Origin: Bacillota bacterium
GTDB lineage: Bacteria; Bacillota_A; Clostridia; Lachnospirales; Lachnospiraceae
DNA: 22,342 bases
Assembly (NCBI GenBank): GCA_023443925.1
Contig: JAEZSL010000324.1
Location: 1-22,342, forward strand
Reading direction: 5' to 3'
Shown in pieces: positions 8,738 to 16,666 of the stretch. The position numbers and the translations under genes were made by a program. The stretch's first letter is position 1. Each line of letters starts with the position of its first letter. Under the pieces are notes generated by a model. The model made no database searches. It was not told the origin of the DNA and saw nothing but the letters and a program-made list of their open reading frames with translations.

Positions 8738-9010
8738 TTATTCTGACGAATATACCGTTAAATCTGTTTCTTCTTTTGCATTTACCCGGTTTGCAATTGT
8801 TTCCGGAAGTAATGCTGATAACACAAGATGCCCGCTGTCTGTTACAATAACAGATTTTGTCTTCCTGCCGCAGGTAGCATCAATTGCCGTCCCCGCATCT
8901 TTGGCACTTTGCACCATTCTCTTTATCGGAGCTGCTTCCGGACTGATAATTCCAATGATTTTATTTGAATTAACTACATTACCAAATCCAATATTGATTA
9001 ATCGATTCAA
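8738..9010 (-). CDS. remA: RemA/DUF370 family extracellular matrix regulator
   Basis: A 90-residue RemA-type DNA-binding protein. The family member in Bacillus subtilis activates biofilm matrix genes, and the family forms ring-like oligomers. The diagnostic features are [15 protein letters not shown] (about residues 5-19), [11 protein letters not shown] and [12 protein letters not shown]. The frame has no suitable ATG; translation most likely starts at the TTG at 9010, 8 nt after GAGG. It lies 29 bp downstream of yicC. Matrix control in this organism is inferred only from the family. Confidence 0.9.
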   Translation of the reverse strand: MNRLINIGFGNVVNSNKIIGIISPEAAPIKRMVQSAKDAGTAIDATCGRKTKSVIVTDSGHLVLSALLPETIANRVNAKEETDLTVYSSE

Positions 9011-9039
9011 TCTCTGTACCTCATTCCGGTTTTTTATTA

Positions 9040-9918
9040 CTATTCTATATTCTGAATCTGTTCCCTTATCTTTTCTATCTCGGTTTTTAAATCGATGGCT
9101 TTATTGGTGATATTAATGTCATTTGCTTTGGATAAAATCGTATTGGCTTCCCGGTTCATCTCCTGAGCAATAAAGTCTAACTTTCTGCCAATACCCTCAC
9201 CGTCTTCCAGGGTTGCTTTCATATTCAGAATATGACTTCTTAGCCTTACGGTTTCTTCATCCACACATATTTTATCTGCAAATACGGTGACTTCCGTTGC
9301 CAGAATACTTTCATCCAGCTTGGTATCACCCAATAATTCGTTGACCTTTGCAGTCAGCTTCTGTCTGTATTCTGCTACAATCTGAGGAGATCTTTCCTCA
9401 ATGTAACCAATATAATCTGTCATACCGTCCAGTTTCTGCAAGAGATCCTTTTTCAAATTCAATCCTTCTGCGATTCTGGTTTCAACAAGCTGTTCGGCTG
9501 CCGTTTTTACTGCCTTTTCAACAATTTTCCATAATTCCTGCTCATCTATGCTTTGTTCCTCCAAAGTAAACACATCCGGAAATCTGGATAAATTCGAAAC
9601 CCGGATATCATTCTCTATCTGGAAACTATCACTCATTTTGACAAGATAATTATAATATACTTTTGCAATATCATCATTATACTTTACGCAGATATTATTC
9701 TCCGTAAAATCTTCATACGTGATAAATACATCCACCTTACCACGTCCGATATATTGCTTTAAAACATTACGTATACCGGCTTCAAAAAAACTGAGCTTCT
9801 TCGGCATCTTAATGGAAATATCACAGTATCTGTGATTTACTGCCTTCATTTCAACAATAATCTTACGTTCTTCTCCTGCTTCTTCACATCTGCCGAAGCC
9901 AGTCATACTTTTTAACAT
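9040..9918 (-). CDS. yicC: YicC/YloC family endoribonuclease
   Basis: A 292-residue YicC-family protein; members are reported endoribonucleases involved in RNA turnover. It has the characteristic N-terminus [10 protein letters not shown], the N-terminal domain with [13 protein letters not shown] (about residues 27-39) and the C-terminal domain with [18 protein letters not shown] and KANDINIT. I prefer the ATG at 9918 because family proteins begin just before SMTGFGR; the TTG at 9936 is an in-frame upstream alternative. It leads the yicC-remA-rpoZ group, driven by a consensus promoter at 10008-10036. Confidence 0.93.
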   Translation of the reverse strand: MLKSMTGFGRCEEAGEERKIIVEMKAVNHRYCDISIKMPKKLSFFEAGIRNVLKQYIGRGKVDVFITYEDFTENNICVKYNDDIAKVYYNYLVKMSDSFQIENDIRVSNLSRFPDVFTLEEQSIDEQELWKIVEKAVKTAAEQLVETRIAEGLNLKKDLLQKLDGMTDYIGYIEERSPQIVAEYRQKLTAKVNELLGDTKLDESILATEVTVFADKICVDEETVRLRSHILNMKATLEDGEGIGRKLDFIAQEMNREANTILSKANDINITNKAIDLKTEIEKIREQIQNIE

Positions 9919-10007
9919 ATTCACACGTTCTTTCAATATAAAGTTTTATAATGCCAGAATTAATTCTGATTCGACTCACCTCAAAGTTTTTGCAGGCATT
10001 TGAATTT

Positions 10008-10036
10008 ATTATAATTGATATACAACCACAAGTCAA
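10008..10036 (-). promoter_or_regulatory. Sigma-A promoter for yicC-remA-rpoZ
   Basis: On the minus strand TTGACT (10031-10036) and TATAAT (10008-10013) are spaced by 17 bp. The transcript would begin near 10001 and carry a leader of about 80 nt. The leader contains a perfect 14-bp palindrome, CAGAATTAATTCTG (9955-9968), that could be an operator or a small RNA stem. Confidence 0.75.
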
Positions 10037-10067
10037 GACAGCTTCATAAATAATGTCAGAAAAATTA

Positions 10068-10096
10068 TTGCTTCTGTCTCTGTCTGATGGTATACT
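10068..10096 (+). promoter_or_regulatory. Sigma-A promoter for rqcH
   Basis: On the plus strand TTGCTT (10068-10073) and TATACT (10091-10096) are separated by 17 bp. It is divergent from the yicC promoter, about 30 bp away. The transcript would have a leader of about 190 nt before the rqcH ATG. The heptamer CTGTCTG around the -10 and CAGACAG about 50 nt downstream are complementary and may form a hairpin or operator. Confidence 0.55.
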
Positions 10097-10291
10097 AAAT
10101 GGTATTGATAAATAGTATATTTCACATTCGCAGACAGTTATAAAAATAAAATAATGAGGACATATAATATTTCCGGTAAGTTTCCTTACAATCAGTCATC
10201 CGGAAAAATCTTATATTTTTATGATGTTTTTCATTGTATATATTGTATCATTATTTTTATATGTCCAATCCCTTATAAAGGAGAAAAAAAT

Positions 10292-12049
10292 ATGGCACTC
10301 GACGGACTCGTAATATCCAATGTGGTCTATGAATTAAAAGAAAAACTCATAGATGGCAGAATCAGTAAAATATCCCAGCCGGAAAAGGATGAGCTGATGC
10401 TCACCATTAAAAACAACCGGGATAATTATAAATTATTTTTATCTGCCAACGCAAGCCTGCCCCTGGTATATCTAACAGAAGAGAATAAACAGAATCCCAT
10501 GACTGCGCCGGGTTTTTGCATGCTGCTCAGAAAGCATCTAAACAGCGCAAGAATATTAGATATCACCCAGCCCGGACTTGAACGTATTCTGAAAATAAAA
10601 ATTGAACATTTAAACGAGATGGGTGATTTATGTGTAAAGTACCTGATTCTTGAGGTTATGGGCAAGCACAGCAATATCATTTTTATTGATGAAGAAAATA
10701 CCATTATCGACAGTATCAAGCACATCTCCCATCTGGTCAGTTCTGTCAGGGAAGTTTTGCCGGGAAGGGAATACTTTCTGCCCCCCGCCGGAGATAAAAA
10801 AGATCCTCTGACACTGACCTATGAAACCTTTAAGGAAGGTGTACTGGCTAAGCCCCTGCCGGTGGGAAAAGCCATCTATACCTCACTTACCGGCTTTAGC
10901 CCGTTAATGGCAAATGAAATCTGTGTCAGAGCGTCTCTGGATTCCGAAAGCTCTACCAGCGCCCTGACAGAAGCTGAAGGCCTTCATCTGTATAAAAACC
11001 TGGAACGCCTGATTCTGGATGTGAAAGAACATCATTATTCACCCAATATCGTTCTGGAAGAGGGAGTCCCCCTGGAATTCTCCTGTTTTCCTCTTAGCTG
11101 CTACGGCACTCTTGAGAGTAAAGAATCTGATTCCATCTCTTCCGTTTTGGAATCCTTTTATGCGGTTAAAAATACGGTATCCCGTATCCGTCAGAAATCT
11201 GTGGACTTGCGCAAAATTGTATCCAATGCCATCGACCGGAATACGAAAAAGTATGATTTGCAGTTAAAACAGTTAAAGGATACGGAAAAAAGGGACAAAT
11301 ATAAAGTATACGGTGAACTGATAAACACTTACGGCTACAATCTGGAACCAGGAGCCAAAGCTCTGACAGCTCTGAATTACTACATCAATGAAGAGATTAC
11401 CATTCCTCTGGATCCTACCCTGACACCGGGTGAAAATGCCAAAGTTTATTTTGAAAAGTACAATAAATTAAAACGCACCTATGAAGCCCTGTCTAATTTT
11501 ATAGAAGAAACAAAGATGGATCTGGTACATCTGGATTCAATCCGCACCTCTTTGGATATCGCCCTGGCGGAAGAGGATCTGGTGGAATTAAAGGAAGAAT
11601 TAATGGAATACGGCTATATGCGGCGGCGCTTTACATCCGGCAAACCCGGAGCTAAGAATAAAAAGCAGAAAATCACAAGTAAGCCTTTTCACTATATTTC
11701 CTCAGACGGATACCATATCTATGTAGGTAAAAATAATTATCAAAATGACGAGCTGACCTTTAAGTTTGCCGTGGGAAGTGACTGGTGGTTCCACTCCAAG
11801 AAAATTCCGGGCTCCCATGTTATAGTCCAGGCAGGCGGAAGTGAACTGCCCGACAGAACTTTTGAGGAAGCCGCCAGACTAGCAGCTTATTATTCCAAAG
11901 GCAGGGACGGGGATAAAGTAGAGATTGATTACACGGAAAAGAAAAATGTGAAAAAGCCCGGAGGCGGGAAACCAGGATTTGTGGTGTATTATACCAATTA
12001 TTCCATGCTGGTATCTCCAGATATTACCGGAATTGTTCAGATTTCTTAA
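10292..12049 (+). CDS. rqcH: RqcH/NFACT family ribosome quality-control protein
   Basis: A 585-residue NFACT protein, often annotated as fibronectin-binding. In Bacillus, RqcH binds stalled 50S-peptidyl-tRNA complexes and recruits tRNA-Ala to add C-terminal alanine tails. NFACT-N (MALDGLVISN start, about 1-170) is followed by a helical coiled-coil middle (about 300-440) and NFACT-R (HYISSDGYHIYVGKNNYQND to SHVIVQ). The usual Asp-Arg pair at 97-98, important for tRNA handling, reads Glu97-Arg98 in QPGLERI. I chose the ATG at 10292, preceded by AAAGGAG; the frame extends upstream to 10154, but that segment is hydrophobic, not family-like and has no ribosome-binding site. Confidence 0.93.
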   Translation: MALDGLVISNVVYELKEKLIDGRISKISQPEKDELMLTIKNNRDNYKLFLSANASLPLVYLTEENKQNPMTAPGFCMLLRKHLNSARILDITQPGLERILKIKIEHLNEMGDLCVKYLILEVMGKHSNIIFIDEENTIIDSIKHISHLVSSVREVLPGREYFLPPAGDKKDPLTLTYETFKEGVLAKPLPVGKAIYTSLTGFSPLMANEICVRASLDSESSTSALTEAEGLHLYKNLERLILDVKEHHYSPNIVLEEGVPLEFSCFPLSCYGTLESKESDSISSVLESFYAVKNTVSRIRQKSVDLRKIVSNAIDRNTKKYDLQLKQLKDTEKRDKYKVYGELINTYGYNLEPGAKALTALNYYINEEITIPLDPTLTPGENAKVYFEKYNKLKRTYEALSNFIEETKMDLVHLDSIRTSLDIALAEEDLVELKEELMEYGYMRRRFTSGKPGAKNKKQKITSKPFHYISSDGYHIYVGKNNYQNDELTFKFAVGSDWWFHSKKIPGSHVIVQAGGSELPDRTFEEAARLAAYYSKGRDGDKVEIDYTEKKNVKKPGGGKPGFVVYYTNYSMLVSPDITGIVQIS

Positions 12050-12120
12050 GCTAATCACGTAATTGCTACTATCAGGTATCGCATATAAAGATTGATTGAA
12101 TTTGCAGAAAAGGGGTTACA

Positions 12121-12930
12121 ATGATAATTGCGGACTACCACGTTCATTCCCGTTTTTCCAGTGATTCAACCGCTCCCATGGAAGATATGGTGGAGAAAGC
12201 TATTTCACTTGGAATGAAAAAAATTTGTTTTACTGATCATATGGATTATGACTTTCCTAATAATTCCGGGCTTTCTTTTCTCTTTGATCCGGACGAATAT
12301 TTTAAGGAACTGGACAGAATAACTGAAAAATACAAATCAGAAATCAAAGTATTGAGAGGTATTGAACTAGGTTTACAGCCATATCTGGCTCCCAGATACC
12401 AGAAACTGACCGATCAGTATGATTTTGATTTCGCCATCGGTTCCTCCCATCTTGTAGACGGCCTGGACCCTTATTATCCTGAATACTGGAAGGATAAGAC
12501 CGCAGAGGAAGGGCTGGAAATTTACTTTAATTCTATTACCAATAATGTAAAAGCTTTTACCGGGTATCAGGTTTATGGACATCTGGACTATGTCGTCAGG
12601 TATGCCCCGGACAAAAATCTGGTTTATACTTATGAAAAGTTCGCAGATATTATCGATGAAATGCTGAAAACCATAATCAGCCACGGCTTAGGTATTGAAA
12701 TCAATACCGCCGGTTTTAAATATGGCCTGGGTTATGCCCACCCTCAGGCAGATGTATTAAAGCGTTATAAGGAACTTGGGGGTGAAATACTTACCATCGG
12801 TTCCGATGGTCATCAGCCGGAACATTTGGGTTACGACTTCGCCAAAGCGGAACAGTTATTACAGTCTCTTGGCTTTAAATACTATACCACCTTTGAAAAG
12901 AAAAAGCCGGTTTTCGAACGGCTGGATTAA
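12121..12930 (+). CDS. PHP-domain phosphatase, HisJ/HisK histidinol-phosphatase family
   Basis: A 269-residue PHP-domain phosphoesterase. Metal ligands typical of the fold are visible: HVHSRFSSDS at the N-terminus (His7, His9), FTDHMDY (about 38-44), RGIELG (about 79-84), GSSHLVDG, YGHLDYVVRY and GSDGHQPEHLG near the C-terminus. This matches the HisJ-type histidinol-phosphate phosphatases, which perform the penultimate step of histidine synthesis. No other his gene is nearby, so the true substrate could differ. The ATG follows AAAGGGG by 5 nt. It lies 71 bp downstream of rqcH with no terminator between them, so co-transcription is likely; a strong terminator follows. Confidence 0.85.
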   Translation: MIIADYHVHSRFSSDSTAPMEDMVEKAISLGMKKICFTDHMDYDFPNNSGLSFLFDPDEYFKELDRITEKYKSEIKVLRGIELGLQPYLAPRYQKLTDQYDFDFAIGSSHLVDGLDPYYPEYWKDKTAEEGLEIYFNSITNNVKAFTGYQVYGHLDYVVRYAPDKNLVYTYEKFADIIDEMLKTIISHGLGIEINTAGFKYGLGYAHPQADVLKRYKELGGEILTIGSDGHQPEHLGYDFAKAEQLLQSLGFKYYTTFEKKKPVFERLD

Positions 12931-12942
12931 TAACTTAACACC

Positions 12943-12987
12943 AGAAATCCCAGGGAAACTGCTTCCCTGGGATTTCTTTCTTATTCT
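12943..12987 (+). terminator. Rho-independent terminator after the PHP phosphatase gene
   Basis: A perfect 15-bp stem (12943-12957 with 12963-12977), a 5-nt loop ACTGC and then a T-rich run TTCTTATTCT. It begins 12 bp after the stop codon and closes the rqcH-phosphatase unit. Confidence 0.9.
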
Positions 12988-13064
12988 ATCTGCTTCATAT
13001 TAAAGGATAAGAAAAGGATTGCCTATCCTGGTGCTGACACCCGGATTCCTGATGTTTATTATAA

Positions 13065-14153
13065 CTATGCTCGCAGAATCGTTCCGCCTCCCACAACATA
13101 ATCCCCATCATAAAAAACTACAGCCTGTCCGGGAGTTATGGCTCTTTGCGGTTCGTCGAATATACATTCTATCTTATCTTCCGCTACTTTACGTATTTTA
13201 CACTTGGACCCTTTATGGCTGTAACGGATTTTAGCTGTCACTTCCATTTCACCGTCCAAATCATCTATGGACATAAAATTAAGATTACCGGCATACAGTG
13301 TGTCGTTATATACTTCATCACCGTTACCGATTACGACTTCATTGGTTTCGGGACGTATGGCCAGAACAAATACCGGATGTCCCATGGAAAGATTCAGACC
13401 TTTTCGCTGTCCTACGGTATAATGAATAATACCTTTGTGTCTGCCTATGACTTTTCCGTCCGCGGTTACAAAATTTCCTTCGGAGGGTTTTTTACCAGTA
13501 TATTCCGTAATAAATTTTGCGTAGTCCTTATCGGGAATAAAACAGATTTCCTGGCTGTCGGGCTTACCTGCTACTCTTAAATTAATACCACCCGCCATTT
13601 TCCGGATCTCATCCTTAGTATATTCTCCGACCGGCATCAGAGTATGTGCCAGCTGATACTGACTTAAATTATATAATGCATATGTTTGATCTTTATCTTC
13701 CGTAGCCGATTTTTTTAAGGTATATCTCCCGTTATCAAGTTGTACCACTCTGGCATAATGACCGGTAGCAATATATTCTGCTCCAATATCCAGCGAGCGC
13801 TTTAAGAGAGATTCCCATTTTACATAACGGTTACAGGCAATACAGGGATTCGGTGTATTTCCTTTTACATATTCCTCTGCAAAATAGTCCATTACCGCAT
13901 CCTTAAATTCTCTTTTAAAATTCATGACGTAGTACGGTATGTCAAGAGCATAAGCTACGCGTCTTGCATCATCAACTGCACTTAATCCGCAGCAGCCTCC
14001 GCTTTCTTCCTGTGCCGCCACCTCTTCGTCCTGCCATATCTGCATGGTGACACCAATTACGTCATAACCGGCATTTTTAAGTAAATATGCAGCAACAGAA
14101 GAATCCACTCCTCCTGACATACCTACTACTACTTTCTTCTTTTCCAAGTACAT
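13065..14153 (-). CDS. mnmA: tRNA-specific 2-thiouridylase MnmA
   Basis: MnmA thiolates U34 of the tRNAs for Lys, Glu and Gln, using sulfur passed on from a cysteine desulfurase. The 362-residue protein has the ATP-pyrophosphatase loop GMSGGVDSS (about residues 11-19) and the two catalytic cysteines Cys104 (NPCIACN) and Cys204 (QEICFIP). The ATG at 14153 is only 1 nt after AGGAGG. The TTG two codons later (14147) has 7-nt spacing and may be the true start, giving MEKKKVVVGM. The ribosome-binding site overlaps the nifU stop codon, so translation is probably coupled. The desulfurase nifS in the same operon is a plausible sulfur source. Confidence 0.95.
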   Translation of the reverse strand: MYLEKKKVVVGMSGGVDSSVAAYLLKNAGYDVIGVTMQIWQDEEVAAQEESGGCCGLSAVDDARRVAYALDIPYYVMNFKREFKDAVMDYFAEEYVKGNTPNPCIACNRYVKWESLLKRSLDIGAEYIATGHYARVVQLDNGRYTLKKSATEDKDQTYALYNLSQYQLAHTLMPVGEYTKDEIRKMAGGINLRVAGKPDSQEICFIPDKDYAKFITEYTGKKPSEGNFVTADGKVIGRHKGIIHYTVGQRKGLNLSMGHPVFVLAIRPETNEVVIGNGDEVYNDTLYAGNLNFMSIDDLDGEMEVTAKIRYSHKGSKCKIRKVAEDKIECIFDEPQRAITPGQAVVFYDGDYVVGGGTILRA

Positions 14154-14158
14154 GCCTC

Positions 14159-14596
14159 CTAATAAACTTCCTCTACTTCCTCTTCACCAATATCGGATTT
14201 GGGTTTTTCCAAACCTTCAATTTTGATATTGTTCTTAGTGGCATAATCCCAAAGCGCTGCATGGATTGCTTCCTCCGCCAGCAAAGAACAGTGCACCTTA
14301 ACCGGGGGAAGTCCGTCCAGGGCATCCATTACTGCTTTATTGGTTATCAGTAAGGCTTCCTGAATATTCTTGCCTTTTACCAGTTCCGTAGCCATACTGC
14401 TGGTGGCAACGGCAGCACCGCAGCCGAAGGTTTTAAATTTAACATCCTCTATGATACCGCTGTCGTTAATATCCAGGTAAATTCTCATAATATCACCACA
14501 TTTTGCATTACCTACGGTACCAACGCCACTGGCATTCTCTATTTCTCCGACATTTCTGGGGTTGCTGAAATGATCCATTACTTTTTCACTGTACAT
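14159..14596 (-). CDS. nifU: Iron-sulfur cluster scaffold protein NifU/IscU
   Basis: A 145-residue IscU-type scaffold on which [2Fe-2S] clusters are built before transfer. The three ligand cysteines are Cys33 (AKCGD, with Asp35 next to it), Cys59 (FGCGAA) and Cys103 (VHCSLL). Only the N-terminal scaffold domain is present, as in clostridial NifU/IscU. I chose the ATG at 14596, 6 nt after AAAGGAGG; an upstream in-frame start at 14626 would add ten residues that precede this ribosome-binding site. It lies downstream of nifS after a 191-bp gap, then mnmA follows within 5 bp. Confidence 0.95.
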   Translation of the reverse strand: MYSEKVMDHFSNPRNVGEIENASGVGTVGNAKCGDIMRIYLDINDSGIIEDVKFKTFGCGAAVATSSMATELVKGKNIQEALLITNKAVMDALDGLPPVKVHCSLLAEEAIHAALWDYATKNNIKIEGLEKPKSDIGEEEVEEVY

Positions 14597-14726
14597 TTTA
14601 AGTCCTCCTTTATCACTAACCATCACGATATGATGTGATTACAATCCGTCTAATATATTTAAGTAAGTAGTGAAAACCTATTAAAAATTTTCACTTTCTA
14701 TCTGAGCCGTTTCAAAAGTATATACG

Positions 14727-14769
14727 TGAAATGCATTGGGTATAGCCCGTAAAATCAAGATGCATTTCA
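14727..14769. other. Stem-loop in the nifS-nifU intercistronic gap
   Basis: A perfect 10-bp inverted repeat, TGAAATGCAT (14727-14736) and ATGCATTTCA (14760-14769), with a 23-nt loop. There is no T run on either strand, so it is not a standard terminator. It lies in the unusually long (191-bp) gap between nifS and nifU and may be a processing or stability element that sets their relative expression. Confidence 0.4.
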
Positions 14770-14787
14770 TCCAATATATTTACCAGC

Positions 14788-15972
14788 TTAATTCTGGCTG
14801 CTCTTAACAAAATCCTCATACAAAGGTGACATGGAACGCAGCTTTTCTACGATTTCTTTAATCTTTTCTACTACATAGTCCATTTCTTCCTTTGTGTTGT
14901 CTTCACACAGTGTCAGACGGAGTGAACCATGGGCAATTTCGTGAGGAAGACCGATGGATAACAACACATGGGAGGGATCCAGTGATCCGGAAGTACAGGC
15001 AGATCCGCTGGAGGCGCAAATGTTCTGCATATCCAGCATAATCAGAAGGGATTCACCTTCAATAAACTGAAAACTGAAATTCGCATTATTAGGAAGCCTG
15101 CTGGTTCTATGTCCGTTTAATCTTACATAAGGAATCTCAGCCATTATTCTCTTAATCAAGTAATCTCTTAGTTCGATTTCCTGCTTCTGACGGGCTTCCA
15201 GGGTTTCCACCGCTATTTCCACGGCTTTACCAAAGCCCACAATTCCCGGCACATTCTCCGTACCTGCTCTTCTGTGTCTTTCCTGAGCTCCGCCGTGTAC
15301 AAAGGATTTTAATTTCAAGCCTTTGCGGATGTAGAGGAAGCCGATACCCTTGGGACCATTTAACTTATGCCCGCTGGCACTTAACATGTCTATATTCAGA
15401 TCATTGACATCCATCGCAAGCTGGCCGAAAGCCTGAACCGCATCTGTATGGAATAAGATATTATTAGCCTTTGCTATCTCACCGATTTCTTTTATCGGCT
15501 GAACCGTACCAATTTCATTATTGGCATACATTACAGAAATTAAAATAGTAGTCGGACGAATTGCTTTCTTTAATTCCTCCAGTTTGATGACACCGTTTTC
15601 ATCCACGTCTATATAGGAAACTTCCATTCCATGCTTTTCCAGATATTCACAGGTATGCAAAATCGCATGATGTTCGATCCTTGAAGTAATTATGTGATTT
15701 CCTTTTGAGGCATACGCTTCCGCGGTGGCTTTTAAAGCCCAGTTATCTGCTTCTGTACCGCCTGCCGTAAAATAAATATCGGAAATCTCCGCTCCCAACG
15801 CTTTTGCTATGATGCCTCTGGCTTCATCTACCGCTTTTTTATTCTGTGTTGCCAATTCATAAACGCTGGACGGATTTCCAAAACTCTCGGTAAAATACGG
15901 GAGCATGGCTTCCACAACTGCAGGACGTGTTTTTGTTGTAGCTGCATTATCTAAATATATCTTTTTTTCCAT
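14788..15972 (-). CDS. nifS: Cysteine desulfurase NifS
   Basis: A PLP enzyme of 394 residues that takes sulfur from cysteine, giving alanine and a persulfide for Fe-S assembly and tRNA thiolation. The PLP lysine is Lys203 (SGHKLNGPKG), with the HTDAVQ motif (about 176-181) and the catalytic cysteine Cys326 in SSGSACTSGS; this loop form is typical of the NifS/IscS group. The ATG at 15972 has AGGAG at 9-nt spacing; the ATG at 15981 abuts AGGAG directly and is unlikely. It lies 27 bp after the iscR-type regulator and feeds nifU and mnmA downstream. Confidence 0.95.
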   Translation of the reverse strand: MEKKIYLDNAATTKTRPAVVEAMLPYFTESFGNPSSVYELATQNKKAVDEARGIIAKALGAEISDIYFTAGGTEADNWALKATAEAYASKGNHIITSRIEHHAILHTCEYLEKHGMEVSYIDVDENGVIKLEELKKAIRPTTILISVMYANNEIGTVQPIKEIGEIAKANNILFHTDAVQAFGQLAMDVNDLNIDMLSASGHKLNGPKGIGFLYIRKGLKLKSFVHGGAQERHRRAGTENVPGIVGFGKAVEIAVETLEARQKQEIELRDYLIKRIMAEIPYVRLNGHRTSRLPNNANFSFQFIEGESLLIMLDMQNICASSGSACTSGSLDPSHVLLSIGLPHEIAHGSLRLTLCEDNTKEEMDYVVEKIKEIVEKLRSMSPLYEDFVKSSQN

Positions 15973-15999
15973 CTGTGTCATCTCCTATTATATTATTTC

Positions 16000-16479
16000 C
16001 TATTGCCCGCAAGTTGGCTTTCTACGGCTGTCTGCTTCAGGAATTCCATGTTCGGATCGAATCTTTTCGCTCTCTTTAATCAGTTCGGAGAGTTTCATGG
16101 TATCCACCGTATTATTTATACTATCACTAATACGCATCCAAACGTATTTTGTTACACACAAATCAGCTCCGGTGCAAGAAGAACCTTTTCCTATGATTTC
16201 AGCACAATCTACAGGGTTTAAATCCCCTTCCAGTGCTCTTAATATATCGCCTACGGATATTTCCTCCGGTTCTTTCGCCAGTATATATCCGCCTTGTGCT
16301 CCTCTGATACTATTTACAATACCTGCTTTTTTTAATTTTGCAATTAACTGCTCCAGATAACTGATAGAAATATCCTGACGTTCCGCGATTCCGCTCAAAG
16401 CAACTGCTTCATTTTTTCCATTCATAGCCAAATCCAATACCGCTCTAAGTCCATATCTACCTTTTGTAGATAGCTTCAT
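16000..16479 (-). CDS. iscR: Rrf2/IscR family transcriptional regulator
   Basis: A 159-residue Rrf2-family winged-helix regulator. The N-terminus MKLSTKGRYGLRAVLDLA and the DNA-binding helix region QDISISYLEQLIAKLKKAG (about 35-53) are typical. Three cysteines that could hold a [2Fe-2S] cluster are at 92, 102 and 108 (spacing C-9-C-5-C); a fourth, Cys157, is near the end. IscR proteins sense cluster status and repress Fe-S genes. The ATG follows GAGGTGGG. It leads the iscR-nifS-nifU-mnmA operon and probably regulates itself through the repeats in its leader. A CymR-like cysteine-metabolism role is less likely given the cysteines. Confidence 0.9.
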   Translation of the reverse strand: MKLSTKGRYGLRAVLDLAMNGKNEAVALSGIAERQDISISYLEQLIAKLKKAGIVNSIRGAQGGYILAKEPEEISVGDILRALEGDLNPVDCAEIIGKGSSCTGADLCVTKYVWMRISDSINNTVDTMKLSELIKESEKIRSEHGIPEADSRRKPTCGQ

Positions 16480-16515
16480 TTTCCCACCTCTTTTCTATAC
16501 ATTTCGGGTGTTTAA

Positions 16516-16539
16516 TTCCTACTATTTCATTTCCTACTA
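16516..16539 (-). promoter_or_regulatory. Direct repeat in the iscR leader, candidate Rrf2/IscR operator
   Basis: The nonamer TAGTAGGAA occurs twice on the minus strand (16531-16539 and 16516-16524) with a 15-bp period, between the expected transcription start and the iscR ATG. A repeat in this position suits autoregulatory binding. I infer the binding protein only from the neighbouring gene. Confidence 0.4.
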
Positions 16540-16561
16540 AAACAGTGCACTTTCTGGTAAC

Positions 16562-16590
16562 ATATTATCATTCCGCTCCTAATTTGTCAA
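16562..16590 (-). promoter_or_regulatory. Sigma-A promoter of the iscR-nifS-nifU-mnmA operon
   Basis: On the minus strand TTGACA (16585-16590) and TAATAT (16562-16567) are separated by 17 bp. The start of transcription should be near 16555, about 75 nt before the iscR ATG. No other strong promoter is apparent upstream of nifS, nifU or mnmA. Confidence 0.75.
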
Positions 16591-16666
16591 CATGATTCTG
16601 GAATTGTTTTATAGTCTGCGAATATATTTAACTAAGTCCTGTTTATTGATTGATTGGGGTCATTTT

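Noticed and set aside
10154..10291. 46-codon N-terminal extension of the RqcH frame
   Set aside because: No ribosome-binding site at the upstream ATG, composition unlike NFACT-N, and a strong AAAGGAG before the ATG at 10292.
13014..13028. AGGAT/ATCCT mini-hairpin after mnmA followed by TTTTCTT on the minus strand
   Set aside because: Only a 5-bp stem; too weak to call as the operon terminator, though it could contribute.
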